Shown here: one piece after another, positions 1 to 6,047 of the stretch
How positions within the stretch are numbered: the first letter of the stretch is position 1
Layout: each line of letters begins with the position of its first letter
From: Actinomycetota bacterium
GTDB lineage: Bacteria; Actinomycetota; Actinomycetes; Nanopelagicales; Nanopelagicaceae
NCBI GenBank assembly: GCA_947480465.1
Contig: CANKCT010000049.1
Coordinates: forward strand, 1-6,716
Direction: 5' to 3'
DNA: 6,716 nucleotides
Position numbers and translations under genes: made by a program
Notes under the pieces: model-generated
The model's database searches: none
The model's input: the letters and a program-made list of their open reading frames with translations, nothing else
What the model was told of the DNA's origin: nothing

Positions 1-1
1 A

Positions 2-841
2 GCTGTTAGCGCCGTATTCTCAATTTTACCAATCGGAGCACCAGTTGTTGCATCTAATCAAGGCTACAGCGGAGTCATGACACTGCTAAAAACTTTTCAT
101 GAGAGTGGGCGATTGGAAGTTCGTTTTGTTGACATCGTGGATACTTCATCAGTAATCGATGCGATGAAAGGTGCTGCACTTGTTTGGATTGAATCTCCTA
201 CTAACCCATGTTTAGATGTTGCCGAGTTAGAGCTCTTAATTGCGGCAGCGAAGAAATTGGGCATTGGAGTTGCCGTTGATAACACGTTTGCAACCCCTCT
301 AGTCCAGAACCCTTTAGTTATGGGTGCTGACATCGTGATGCACTCGGTGACTAAATTTCTCTCTGGTCACAGTGATGTTCTCATGGGCTCGCTTTCAACA
401 AATGATCAAGCGCTTTACAAACGGCTCCACGATGCCCGCAGTTTTAATGGTTCTATCCCAGGGCCATTTGAGTCTTGGCTTGCTCTACGCGGCTTGAGAA
501 CATTCCCACTACGCTTCAATAAGTCGCAAGAAAACGCAAAAGAACTAGTATCACGTTTATCAGCTCACCCTAAGATTTCTCGAGTTCGCTACCCAGGATT
601 CGGTGCGATAATTTCCTTTGAAGTAGCTGGCACTGCCGAGGAAACTCAAACTGTTTGCGAATCATCGACCTTGATATCGCATGCAACGAGTCTTGGGGGA
701 ATCGAGTCTTTGTGGGAGCGTCGCCGTAGGTGGCCCATAGAAAGCGTCTCAGTACCAGAGCAGTTGATTCGACTCTCAGTGGGCTGTGAACATGTTGACG
801 ATATTTGGAACGACATAAACGCCGCTCTTGCTTCTATCTAG
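2..841 (+). CDS. Cystathionine gamma-lyase/gamma-synthase family PLP enzyme, 5'-truncated by window edge
   Basis: Fold-type I PLP enzyme of the Cys/Met metabolism family, cytosolic, acting in trans-sulfuration (cystathionine cleavage or formation). The reading frame is open from base 2, so the real start lies upstream. About 279 residues are present and roughly the first 100 of a 370-400 residue family are missing. The ATG at 77 is internal. Visible family landmarks are IESPTNP (substrate/PLP region), AVDNTFATP with the Asp that contacts the PLP ring nitrogen, and HSVTKFLSGHSD, in which the Lys at bases 353-355 forms the Schiff base. The C-terminal LIRLSVGCEHVDD is the usual substrate-carboxylate region. 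The segment SLGGIESLWERRRRW with a short loop before LIRLSVG resembles actinobacterial cystathionine gamma-lyases more than enteric MetB. Sequence alone does not separate lyase from synthase, so no symbol is given. The stop lies 35 bases before the next small gene. Confidence 0.9.
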   Translation, partial: AVSAVFSILPIGAPVVASNQGYSGVMTLLKTFHESGRLEVRFVDIVDTSSVIDAMKGAALVWIESPTNPCLDVAELELLIAAAKKLGIGVAVDNTFATPLVQNPLVMGADIVMHSVTKFLSGHSDVLMGSLSTNDQALYKRLHDARSFNGSIPGPFESWLALRGLRTFPLRFNKSQENAKELVSRLSAHPKISRVRYPGFGAIISFEVAGTAEETQTVCESSTLISHATSLGGIESLWERRRRWPIESVSVPEQLIRLSVGCEHVDDIWNDINAALASI

Positions 842-863
842 AGAAATTCTGCACAATTGGGAG

Positions 864-875
864 TATTTTTAGCCC
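864..875 (+). promoter_or_regulatory. Predicted leaderless promoter (-10 TATTTT) for the 876 gene
   Basis: TATTTT at 864-869 fits the actinobacterial -10 pattern TANNNT and is followed by exactly six bases (870-875) before the ATG at 876. Transcription would therefore begin at or next to the A of the start codon. No clear -35 hexamer is visible 16-19 bases upstream. Support comes mainly from the identical geometry at four other starts in this window. The region is T-rich, so a chance match is possible. Confidence 0.4.
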
Positions 876-1025
876 ATGATAAAAGCGATTCGCCGCATAT
901 TTGCAGCTGTAACTGTAGCGGTATTGGCTTTTCGTGCCGTTGGCTCATTCTTGTCCTGGATAGAGCACCAAGAGGATACGTCCGCGAACGCATGGATAGA
1001 TGAAGATGAGTACGAAGATGTCTGA
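876..1025 (+). CDS. Small single-helix membrane protein with acidic tail, 49 aa, unknown function
   Basis: I do not recognise this protein. It starts MIKAIRR (basic), continues with a hydrophobic stretch at about residues 8-28 (IFAAVTVAVLAFRAVGSFLSW) and ends in a strongly acidic tail (residues 41-48 IDEDEYED). This is the layout of a small membrane-anchored or membrane-associated protein. An Arg at residue 20 sits inside the hydrophobic stretch, so a peripheral amphipathic helix is an alternative to a true transmembrane span. Support for it being a gene: a TANNNT box exactly six bases before the ATG, composition typical of a small membrane protein, and a stop (1023-1025) interlocked with the ATG of the next gene at 1018. 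It is the first member of a tight unit leading to the hibernation factor. It is too short to be certain without comparative data. Confidence 0.55.
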   Translation: MIKAIRRIFAAVTVAVLAFRAVGSFLSWIEHQEDTSANAWIDEDEYEDV

Positions 1026-1401
1026 GGCTAGATATATTCCAGGCACTTGTAATTTAGGAAAAAGTGAAGTTCGTCGCAGGCAAATGGTTGGTTTAGTGGG
1101 ATTGTTTTTTTCACTAACGTCACTGGTTGGACTAATTTCAGTAAATGCTGACCCGATTGCCCGATTAGGTATTTTTCTACCGCTCATGGTTGCATCCGTT
1201 GGTTATGTGCAATCACGAAGTAAGTTCTGTCTGGCTTATGGTTTAGCTGGAACATTTAACCTCGGCAAACTTGGAGACATCTCTCGGGTAAGTGATGCAA
1301 AAGACAGAGAGGCAGATAGAAGAACAGCACTCAAAATTCTAGGGAAATCTTTTCTGCTTGCGGCTCTAGTAACTGGAGTGATTTTCGTACTACCCTTATA
1401 G
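1018..1401 (+). CDS. Conserved-looking small membrane protein with CNLG motif, about 127 aa, unknown function
   Basis: Hydrophobic segments lie at about residues 23-42, 46-64 and 111-126 (numbered from the ATG at 1018), predicting two or three membrane spans. Before the first span is GTCNLGKSEVRRRQ. After the second comes QSRSKFCLAYGLAGTFNLGK, then a charged, probably cytosolic stretch (residues 86-107, SRVSDAKDREADRRT). The NLGK tetrapeptide occurs twice (12-15 and 81-84) and two Cys are present (11 and 71). From memory, proteins with a CNxG-x-x-E-x-RRR start and a FCxAYGxxGxFN segment recur in actinobacteria without assigned function. I cannot attach a family accession. Start choice: in-frame ATGs lie at 1000, 1006 and 1018. 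I prefer 1018 because it overlaps the upstream gene by only 8 bases (ATGTCTGA) and leaves the motif near the N terminus; 1000 would give 133 aa. The hpf-like gene starts 2 bases after the stop. Confidence 0.75.
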   Translation: MSEARYIPGTCNLGKSEVRRRQMVGLVGLFFSLTSLVGLISVNADPIARLGIFLPLMVASVGYVQSRSKFCLAYGLAGTFNLGKLGDISRVSDAKDREADRRTALKILGKSFLLAALVTGVIFVLPL

Positions 1402-1403
1402 GC

Positions 1404-1745
1404 ATGAAGATTCTTATTCATACCCGTCATGCAGATTTAGCTGAAGACTTTAGATTAATTGCAGAAGAAAAACTCAACTCTATGGAGCGATTCAGTGTAT
1501 TAATTGAACGCGTTGAAGTTGAGATTCTTCATGAAGCGAACCCTCGTCAAGGGAAAAAATCACATCGAGTCATTTTGACTTCTCATGGGGCTGGGCCTTT
1601 TATCAAATCAGAGGCGGCAGAGTTTAATGATCTTGCCGCATTTGATTCTGCAATTAAAGCCTTTGCATTGCAAATAAGAAAAATACATGAGCGTACAAAA
1701 GATTACGATCGGGAAACAGTAAGAAAGAAAAAAGAAGCGGTCTAA
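1404..1745 (+). CDS. hpf: Short HPF/RaiA-type ribosome hibernation factor (sigma-54 modulation protein family)
   Basis: This family binds the 30S decoding region near the mRNA/tRNA path and stores ribosomes in an inactive state during starvation or stress. The 113-residue protein follows the family pattern: beta strand MKILIHTRH, helix 1 (11-28, LAEDFRLIAEEKL...), strands IERVEVEIL, HRVILTSHG and PFIKSEAA, then helix 2 (77-96, LAAFDSAIKAFALQIRKI) and a highly charged tail (RTKDYDRETVRKKKE). At 113 aa it is a short form and lacks the C-terminal dimerisation domain of long HPF, which is the usual type in actinobacteria. It could therefore be a paralogue or a YfiA-like factor. The start is 2 bases after the TAG of the membrane protein, with no Shine-Dalgarno, suggesting translational coupling. 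A TACCCT at 1391-1396, seven bases before the ATG, might be its own -10 but is weak. The stop overlaps the converging terC-like stop. Confidence 0.85.
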   Translation: MKILIHTRHADLAEDFRLIAEEKLNSMERFSVLIERVEVEILHEANPRQGKKSHRVILTSHGAGPFIKSEAAEFNDLAAFDSAIKAFALQIRKIHERTKDYDRETVRKKKEAV

Positions 1746-2647
1746 AGTATTGCAGTACCGTCTTTTCTGGTGGCTGTAAGGCTCGCTACAGTGGTTATTA
1801 TTAGCGTCGCAACTATCACGCCAAGACTAATTTCAAGGCTTACATCTGGGATATGTATTGCTGCAATGTCATCGATGCCTATCCCGTGAAATGCTTCCAT
1901 AATCATTTTAATACCGATAAAGGCAAGAATAAAAGAGAGTCCCTTTGATAAAAATATAAGGCGCGATAACAATCCTTCAAGTAAAAAGTAGAGTTGGCGC
2001 AACCCCATAAGCGCGAAAACATTTGCGGTTGTAACGATATAAGGATCTTTTGTCAGACCAAAAATTGCAGGGATAGAGTCAAGTGAAAAGACAAGATTTG
2101 TTAGGCCGAGTGCGATGAGTGCGATTGAGAAAATGCTCATCCCTCGAGCTTTCAAGGTTGAAACAACACGGCCTTCTTTGAACTCATCATCTTCATTTTC
2201 TTTAGCCAAACTATAGGCGGTATAGATTAGAAACGCGCCAAATACAAAAAAGATGCTGGAGAAACGTGAAATAAGTGCAGCACCTAATGGAATCAATAGC
2301 CCACGAATTGCGATTGTGAGCATGATACCTAGTAGTAGGACTAGTTGTTGTCTTTCTTTTTGCACTTTTAAGTGAGTCAGCAGAATGATAAACACAAAAA
2401 TATTGTCTACCGATAATGCATACTCAGTTAACCAACCAGCAAAAAACTCTTTCTGACCATTTTCACCTGACCAATGCGGTAAAAGTGCACCAAAGACTAT
2501 TGCGGTACCAATATAGAAAGTTGTCCAGAAGGCAGCCTCACCGAGGGATGTGACTTTATTTCTTCGTAGTACAGCAATAGCAAGATCAAATATTATGACC
2601 GTAGCTAAAATTCCTATTGTCACAAGCCACGTCATCGTAGATTCCAT
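1742..2647 (-). CDS. TerC/Alx-family integral membrane metal transporter
   Basis: TerC-family proteins are polytopic membrane proteins. Alx and relatives export Mn2+, and other members are linked to tellurite resistance or to metalation of exported proteins. The 301 residues are hydrophobic throughout with about seven to nine spans, a normal length. Diagnostic motifs are FDLAIA (Asp21), WLTEYALSVDNIFVF (Glu75, Asp81) and NLVFSLDSIPAIFGLT (Asp190). These repeated membrane acidic residues are the likely metal site. A cytosolic acidic loop ENEDDEFKEGR lies at residues 150-160. The gene begins 16 bases after the GH13 stop and is probably cotranscribed with it. No leaderless box or Shine-Dalgarno precedes either candidate start (2647, or Met5 at 2635), so the start is uncertain by four residues. 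No yybP-ykoY-type Mn riboswitch can fit in the 16-base gap. A specific substrate cannot be assigned, hence no symbol. Confidence 0.9.
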   Translation of the reverse strand: MESTMTWLVTIGILATVIIFDLAIAVLRRNKVTSLGEAAFWTTFYIGTAIVFGALLPHWSGENGQKEFFAGWLTEYALSVDNIFVFIILLTHLKVQKERQQLVLLLGIMLTIAIRGLLIPLGAALISRFSSIFFVFGAFLIYTAYSLAKENEDDEFKEGRVVSTLKARGMSIFSIALIALGLTNLVFSLDSIPAIFGLTKDPYIVTTANVFALMGLRQLYFLLEGLLSRLIFLSKGLSFILAFIGIKMIMEAFHGIGIDDIAAIHIPDVSLEISLGVIVATLIITTVASLTATRKDGTAIL

Positions 2648-2663
2648 GACGGCATTGTGTCAG

Positions 2664-4271
2664 TTAGTTAAGTATCCAGACGGTTGAGCGCGCAGGTATC
2701 ACAGAGTTATCATTGAGATTGAGTGAACCATTTGTGCTTGAAAGTAATACTTGGCCACTAAGGTCGAAAACCAGATCATTGTGTGAAAGATTCATGAACA
2801 CGCTAATAGCACCTCGTTTGAAGACAAGAAGCTCACTCGACTTAGTTCCATGCAAAGGGGATTCGAGCCACTGGATTTCTCCAGATCCAGCAAGAAATTG
2901 AGCTCTGAGGGAAAGTGCTTTGCGATACAGATTGAGGACGCTATCGGGGTTTGTGCTCCCTTTCTCAATAGTTAAAGCGCTCCACGATTGATTGAGTGGC
3001 AGCCAAGGCTTTCCAGTTGTAAATCCAAAGGGCGGACTTTCTCCACTCCACGGCAGGGGCACACGTGCCCCATCTCTTCCCTTGATAGCACCTTTGGAGC
3101 GAATAAAAGAAGGGTCTTGTCTATCAGAATTTTGAAGCTCACCATCTGGAAGCCCCAATTCTTGTCCCGCAAAAATATATGCAGATCCAGGGAGAGCAAA
3201 GACAAACAACGCAAGGGCCTGTGATTCTAGATCACCAATACGAGAAGCCACACGCGGAGAATCATGATTGCTCAGTGCCCATGTTGGTAACGCATTAACA
3301 GTTGCATTGAGTTCAATTGATCGAGTGATAACGTCGAAGAGGAACACGCTATTAAAGGGAGCAGTCAGCAAGTCAAAATTAAAGACTTGGTGTAATTCAT
3401 CGGCGCGAACATATCGCGTTGCATTAATTGGAGGATGTACCCATGCTTCAGCAACTGCCATCACTTCACGATCACCATACGAATCGAAGATTTTTCGCCA
3501 GCGACGATATATCTCGTGAACACCTTGACGATCAAAATACGGAACTGACTCTAATAGCGCATTGCGCACATCGGAATCCATTTCTACATCAAGTCGAAGC
3601 GCGTTGCTTAGTCCGGTGGGATCGGGATGATTTTTCCCGATATCTTCTTTGACTAATCCATGTGCCACGTCGATTCGGAATCCATCGACCCCAAGGTCTA
3701 GCCAAAATCGAAGAGTTTCTTCAAAGTCTGAATTAACATCTGCATTATCCCAATTGAGGTCAGGTTGCGATGAGTCAAACAGATGTAGATAGAACTGCCC
3801 ATCTTCAACTTGTGTCCAAGACGGTCCACCGAAAAGAGAAATCCAATTATTTGGCGGCGTACCGTCCGGGTTTGCATCGTAGAAGTGAAAGCGGTCACGT
3901 TCGGGCGAACCTCTGCCTGCCTTTAAAGCGGCTTGAAACCATTTATGCTGATCTGAAAAATGATTTGGAACTATGTCGGCTAAGACCCGAAGGTTTAATT
4001 CATGTGCTCGCTTAATGAGATTTTTAGCGTCATCTAAATCTCCAAAGCGTGGATCAACATCTCGTGGATCAGCAACGTCATAGCCACCGTCTTTGTTGGG
4101 GGAGGTATAGAAGGGACTTAACCAGATCGCATCAACACCTAAGGTTTGAACGTACTCCAGATGGGCTGTAATTCCAGGCAAATCGCCTTCACCATCACCA
4201 TTACTATCATTGAAAGATCGTGGGTAAATCTGATAAATCACCGCTTCTTTCCACCATGGCGTTAATTTCAT
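2664..4271 (-). CDS. GH13 alpha-glucosidase / oligo-1,6-glucosidase-like (AglA type)
   Basis: Cytosolic retaining alpha-glucosidase (no signal peptide) that would release glucose from small alpha-glucosides such as maltose, isomaltose, trehalose or sucrose. The 535 residues match the family. Landmarks: WWKEAVIYQIYPRSF start; DSNGDGEGD (22-30), the calcium-loop type sequence; DGGYDVADP (61-69); region I DIVPNH (99-104); region II GFRIDVAHGL with nucleophile Asp201; region III AVAEAW with acid/base Glu275; region IV LSNHDSPR with Asp337. All three catalytic acids are present. GFRIDVAHGL is typical of actinobacterial AglA-like enzymes. Val202 after the nucleophile is the residue found in alpha-1,6-active yeast and Bacillus enzymes, but it is a weak predictor here. 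Phe105 replaces the usual Thr/Ser after VPNH. The ATG at 4271 is preceded by a good promoter with no leader. No sugar transporter or LacI-type regulator gene is in view. Confidence 0.92.
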   Translation of the reverse strand: MKLTPWWKEAVIYQIYPRSFNDSNGDGEGDLPGITAHLEYVQTLGVDAIWLSPFYTSPNKDGGYDVADPRDVDPRFGDLDDAKNLIKRAHELNLRVLADIVPNHFSDQHKWFQAALKAGRGSPERDRFHFYDANPDGTPPNNWISLFGGPSWTQVEDGQFYLHLFDSSQPDLNWDNADVNSDFEETLRFWLDLGVDGFRIDVAHGLVKEDIGKNHPDPTGLSNALRLDVEMDSDVRNALLESVPYFDRQGVHEIYRRWRKIFDSYGDREVMAVAEAWVHPPINATRYVRADELHQVFNFDLLTAPFNSVFLFDVITRSIELNATVNALPTWALSNHDSPRVASRIGDLESQALALFVFALPGSAYIFAGQELGLPDGELQNSDRQDPSFIRSKGAIKGRDGARVPLPWSGESPPFGFTTGKPWLPLNQSWSALTIEKGSTNPDSVLNLYRKALSLRAQFLAGSGEIQWLESPLHGTKSSELLVFKRGAISVFMNLSHNDLVFDLSGQVLLSSTNGSLNLNDNSVIPARSTVWILN

Positions 4272-4307
4272 GCCCGCAATCTATGTCACCCATTATCTGG
4301 CAATCAA
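4272..4307 (-). promoter_or_regulatory. Predicted leaderless promoter of the GH13 gene
   Basis: Read on the minus strand: TTGATT (4307-4302) as -35, an 18-base spacer, TAGATT (4283-4278) as -10, then six bases to the ATG at 4271. The transcript should start at the start codon. The hexamer GATTGC occurs twice on the minus strand (rc at 4300-4305 and 4276-4281), overlapping the -35 and -10 boxes 24 bases apart. This could be a regulator contact or chance. No clear LacI-family palindrome is visible. Confidence 0.55.
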
Positions 4308-4355
4308 TGCAACAAAACTGAAATCAGCGAAAGAAGGTTGCGCTTCTATAACGAT

Positions 4356-4733
4356 TTAGCCTGGAAACTTGGCCTCAACCTCTTTCAATAGCTTATGCAT
4401 ATCATGCGAGAGGGCATGAAGTTCGGCTAGCTCTTGGTTGGCCAAGGCACGTGCCTCCTTTGCCAATTCAAACTCAGCAAGAGATGCTGCATGAGTTTCA
4501 TTAATAGTATTTTCTAGTTTTTGTGATTGTACTTTTTGTCCAACCATGATTATAGAAAGTAGTACGAGTTGTAAAAAGGTCTGCGCCACCCAAGAAACAA
4601 TAACAATCGAATCACCCGATTGAATTGCCTTTGGTAGAGAAATCAGTGCTATCGCTGCAAAGAGATATGCGCACCACATTGTCGCAACACCATTCGTAAT
4701 TCTCTCGGCTAGCCAAGGATTAAAACGTTTCAT
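4356..4733 (-). CDS. Small membrane protein, two helices plus C-terminal coiled coil, unknown function
   Basis: The 125 residues have a basic N terminus (MKRFNPWLAERITNG), two hydrophobic helices at about 17-34 and 43-65, and a long polar helix at about 72-122 (heptad-like LENTINETHAASLAEFEL..., then LAELHALSHDMHKLLKEVE) predicted to form a coiled coil in the cytosol. The second helix ends in the segment LVLLSIIMVGQKVQSQ. A two-helix hairpin with a conserved polar end and a coiled-coil tail resembles DUF1003-like and low-affinity-iron-permease-like small proteins in layout, but I do not see a defining motif and assign no function. Both termini are predicted cytosolic. The ATG at 4733 is preceded by TATGGT and a six-base gap, as in other leaderless starts here. 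It lies 84 bases upstream of the GH13 gene, which has its own promoter. Confidence 0.8.
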   Translation of the reverse strand: MKRFNPWLAERITNGVATMWCAYLFAAIALISLPKAIQSGDSIVIVSWVAQTFLQLVLLSIIMVGQKVQSQKLENTINETHAASLAEFELAKEARALANQELAELHALSHDMHKLLKEVEAKFPG

Positions 4734-4768
4734 GGCTTAACCATAGCCAAGCGCGCGCGCTTCCTCTA
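4734..4768 (-). promoter_or_regulatory. Predicted leaderless promoter of the two-helix membrane protein, spacer filled by a GC palindrome
   Basis: On the minus strand TATGGT (4745-4740) fits TANNNT and ends six bases before the ATG at 4733. A -35 at 4768-4763 would read TAGAGG, which is weak, so an activator or the unusual spacer may matter. The spacer contains the perfect palindrome at 4749-4762. No Shine-Dalgarno is present. Confidence 0.4.
4749..4762. repeat. 14-base perfect palindrome, alternating GC core, in a divergent promoter region
   Basis: AAGCGCGCGCGCTT reads the same on both strands. It lies between the divergent genes at 4733(-) and 4824/4854(+) and exactly fills the space between the predicted -10 and -35 of the minus promoter. 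It could be an operator for a dimeric regulator. The alternating GC core is also unusual in this AT-rich context. No protein can be assigned. Confidence 0.6.
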
Positions 4769-4788
4769 TGAGTTTTATGAGAGTTAGT

Positions 4789-4823
4789 TTGAAGTTAGCC
4801 GAGAGCGGTCTTAGACTCAGGCC
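4789..4823 (+). promoter_or_regulatory. Predicted leaderless promoter for the leader ORF and methyltransferase
   Basis: TTGAAG (4789-4794), a 17-base spacer, TAGACT (4812-4817), then six bases to an ATG at 4824. This is the best promoter match in the window and places the transcript 5' end on the ATG of an 8-codon ORF rather than on the methyltransferase start. The TTAGACT core is identical to the one before argG. Confidence 0.6.
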
Positions 4824-4850
4824 ATGTCTGCCTTTACGTTTTTGAAGTAA
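4824..4850 (+). CDS. Predicted leaderless 8-codon leader peptide (MSAFTFLK)
   Basis: ATG at 4824, seven further codons and TAA at 4848-4850, ending 3 bases before the methyltransferase ATG at 4854 and in the same frame. The ATG sits at the expected transcription start of the promoter at 4789-4817, so ribosomes loading on a leaderless mRNA would translate it first and could reinitiate at 4854. It contains two Phe but no run of a single amino acid or terminator hairpin that would indicate classical attenuation. Alternatives: a non-functional chance ATG, or an in-frame N-terminal extension lost through the stop codon. Confidence 0.4.
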   Translation: MSAFTFLK

Positions 4851-4853
4851 AAA

Positions 4854-6044
4854 ATGGCTGTCTCATTAGAAGTCGCGCTTGAAAAAGCCTGCGCGCAAAT
4901 TCTAGATACAAGCGTCCTGGTTCGTGTAGTCCTGTCTGGTCGGCGTAAATCAATGGAGACCGAGTTTGAAAGAGTTGATATTCGCCCAGTACTCATTAAA
5001 GGTCAGGTTAAGTTACAACTGAGCCATAATGATGGTCGTGCCACAACAGTAAAGAATATCGAGCCAGAATCTGATTCGATCTCTGCACTTTTAAATGGAG
5101 GTTATTCAAACATTTTAGTTGAGCAGACAGAGAGTTCTATGACTATTAGAATTACCAAGAGTGGTGAAGCGCACATTGGTTATGAGAAGAAGTCTTTAAA
5201 GCAAGAGTTGACTCATGACAAGAAAAAGAACCGCTTGCTTGATCCCTCAGATCCGTTCTTGCTAGAAGTTGGAATCTCTGATCACAAAGGGAGCATCAAG
5301 CCCTCTAAGCAAGATAAGTACTTACAAGTTGAAGAATTCTTACGTTTACTTGTTCCAACTCTGAAAAACGCTATTGAGGCTGGGCAGATACACTCTCCAG
5401 TCGAAGAAAATCCGCTTTCAATTGTAGATTTAGGCTGCGGGCATGCGTATTTAACTTTTGCGGCGCACCAATATTTACGTTCTATTGGAATCCCAGTTGA
5501 AGTTACTGGCATTGATATACGTACATCATCAAGGGACCGCAATAATGAGATTGCCAAAAAACTGGGGATTACTTCAACAATTAATTTTCGAGCTGAAGAA
5601 ATTGCAACAACCACAAAACAATCCACCGATATTGCTATTGCATTACATGCATGCGATACCGCTACTGATGATGCTATTGCGTGGGCGGTTAAAGCAGATG
5701 CAAAGCTCCTGTTGATTGCCCCCTGCTGTCACCACGACATTCAGTCGCAGATGCAAGTTAGTCCAGAGCCTTGGACAGGAATTACGAAGTTTGGTTTAAT
5801 GAAAGAGCGCCTGGGTGATTTATTGACGGACACATTGCGAGCTCAGATATTACGAATAGTGGGTTATAGAGTTGAAATCATTGAGTTCATTGGAGGCGAG
5901 CACACTCCGCGCAATCTGATGATCCGTGCAGTTAAGACGAATGCACCACCTGATTCAATTGATTTGACGAGATATCGTGAGATTTGTGACCAATGGGGGA
6001 TTACGCCGGCCCTTGAGAGCAAACTCCCTGCACCCTTCATCGGT

Positions 6045-6047
<3 letters not shown>
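4854..6047 (+). CDS. Class I SAM-dependent methyltransferase, METTL25-like (Methyltransf_32 type)
   Basis: Predicted cytosolic SAM-dependent methyltransferase with unknown substrate, probably RNA or protein by family analogy. The N-terminal region (about 1-165) includes FERVDIRPVLIKGQVKLQ (38-55) and a lysine-rich link KKKNRLLDPSDPFLLEVGI. The Rossmann domain begins at about 188 with motif I VDLGCGHAYLTFA (191-203), followed by the acidic strand end VTGIDIR (217-223). Later come IALHACDTATDDAI (262-275) and LLLIAPCCHHDI (286-296). The combination LHxCD...PCCHH is what I associate with the PF13679 group that includes eukaryotic METTL25/RRNAD1. A C-terminal GGEHTPRNLMIRAVK element also appears conserved. 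The 397 residues look complete. The ATG at 4854 has no Shine-Dalgarno and no -10 at leaderless distance, and an in-frame TAA ends 3 bases upstream, so initiation probably depends on the 4824 leader ORF. The stop codon doubles as part of the argG -10 box. Confidence 0.85.

Noticed and set aside
97..333. Minus-strand open frame inside the trans-sulfuration enzyme
   Set aside because: It is antisense to conserved PLP-enzyme motifs with no independent support.
945..1187. Minus-strand open frame across the small membrane protein genes
   Set aside because: It overlaps two better-supported plus-strand genes and has no leaderless box or family resemblance.
2648..2663. Mn-sensing (yybP-ykoY) riboswitch upstream of the terC-like gene
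   Set aside because: Only 16 bases separate the genes, and no riboswitch-like structure could fit outside the GH13 coding sequence.
2988..3224. Plus-strand open frames opposite the GH13 gene (also 3268-3519, 3428-3652, 3770-4015)
   Set aside because: They are antisense to a complete enzyme with all catalytic motifs, and their translations are low-complexity with no recognisable domain or promoter.
4332..4347. Hairpin AGAAG-N6-CTTCT between the two minus-strand genes as a possible terminator of the 4733-4356 gene
   Set aside because: The stem is only five weak base pairs and no proper U-run follows on the minus strand (TTCGCTG). It is not strong enough to call.
4824..4856. Nonsense mutation truncating a longer methyltransferase N terminus
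   Set aside because: It cannot be excluded, but the domain downstream looks complete from 4854 and the 8-codon ORF has a well-placed promoter, so a leader ORF is the simpler reading.
5282..5626. Minus-strand open frame of 114 codons inside the methyltransferase
   Set aside because: It lies antisense to the SAM-binding domain and has no family features, so it is treated as a shadow frame.
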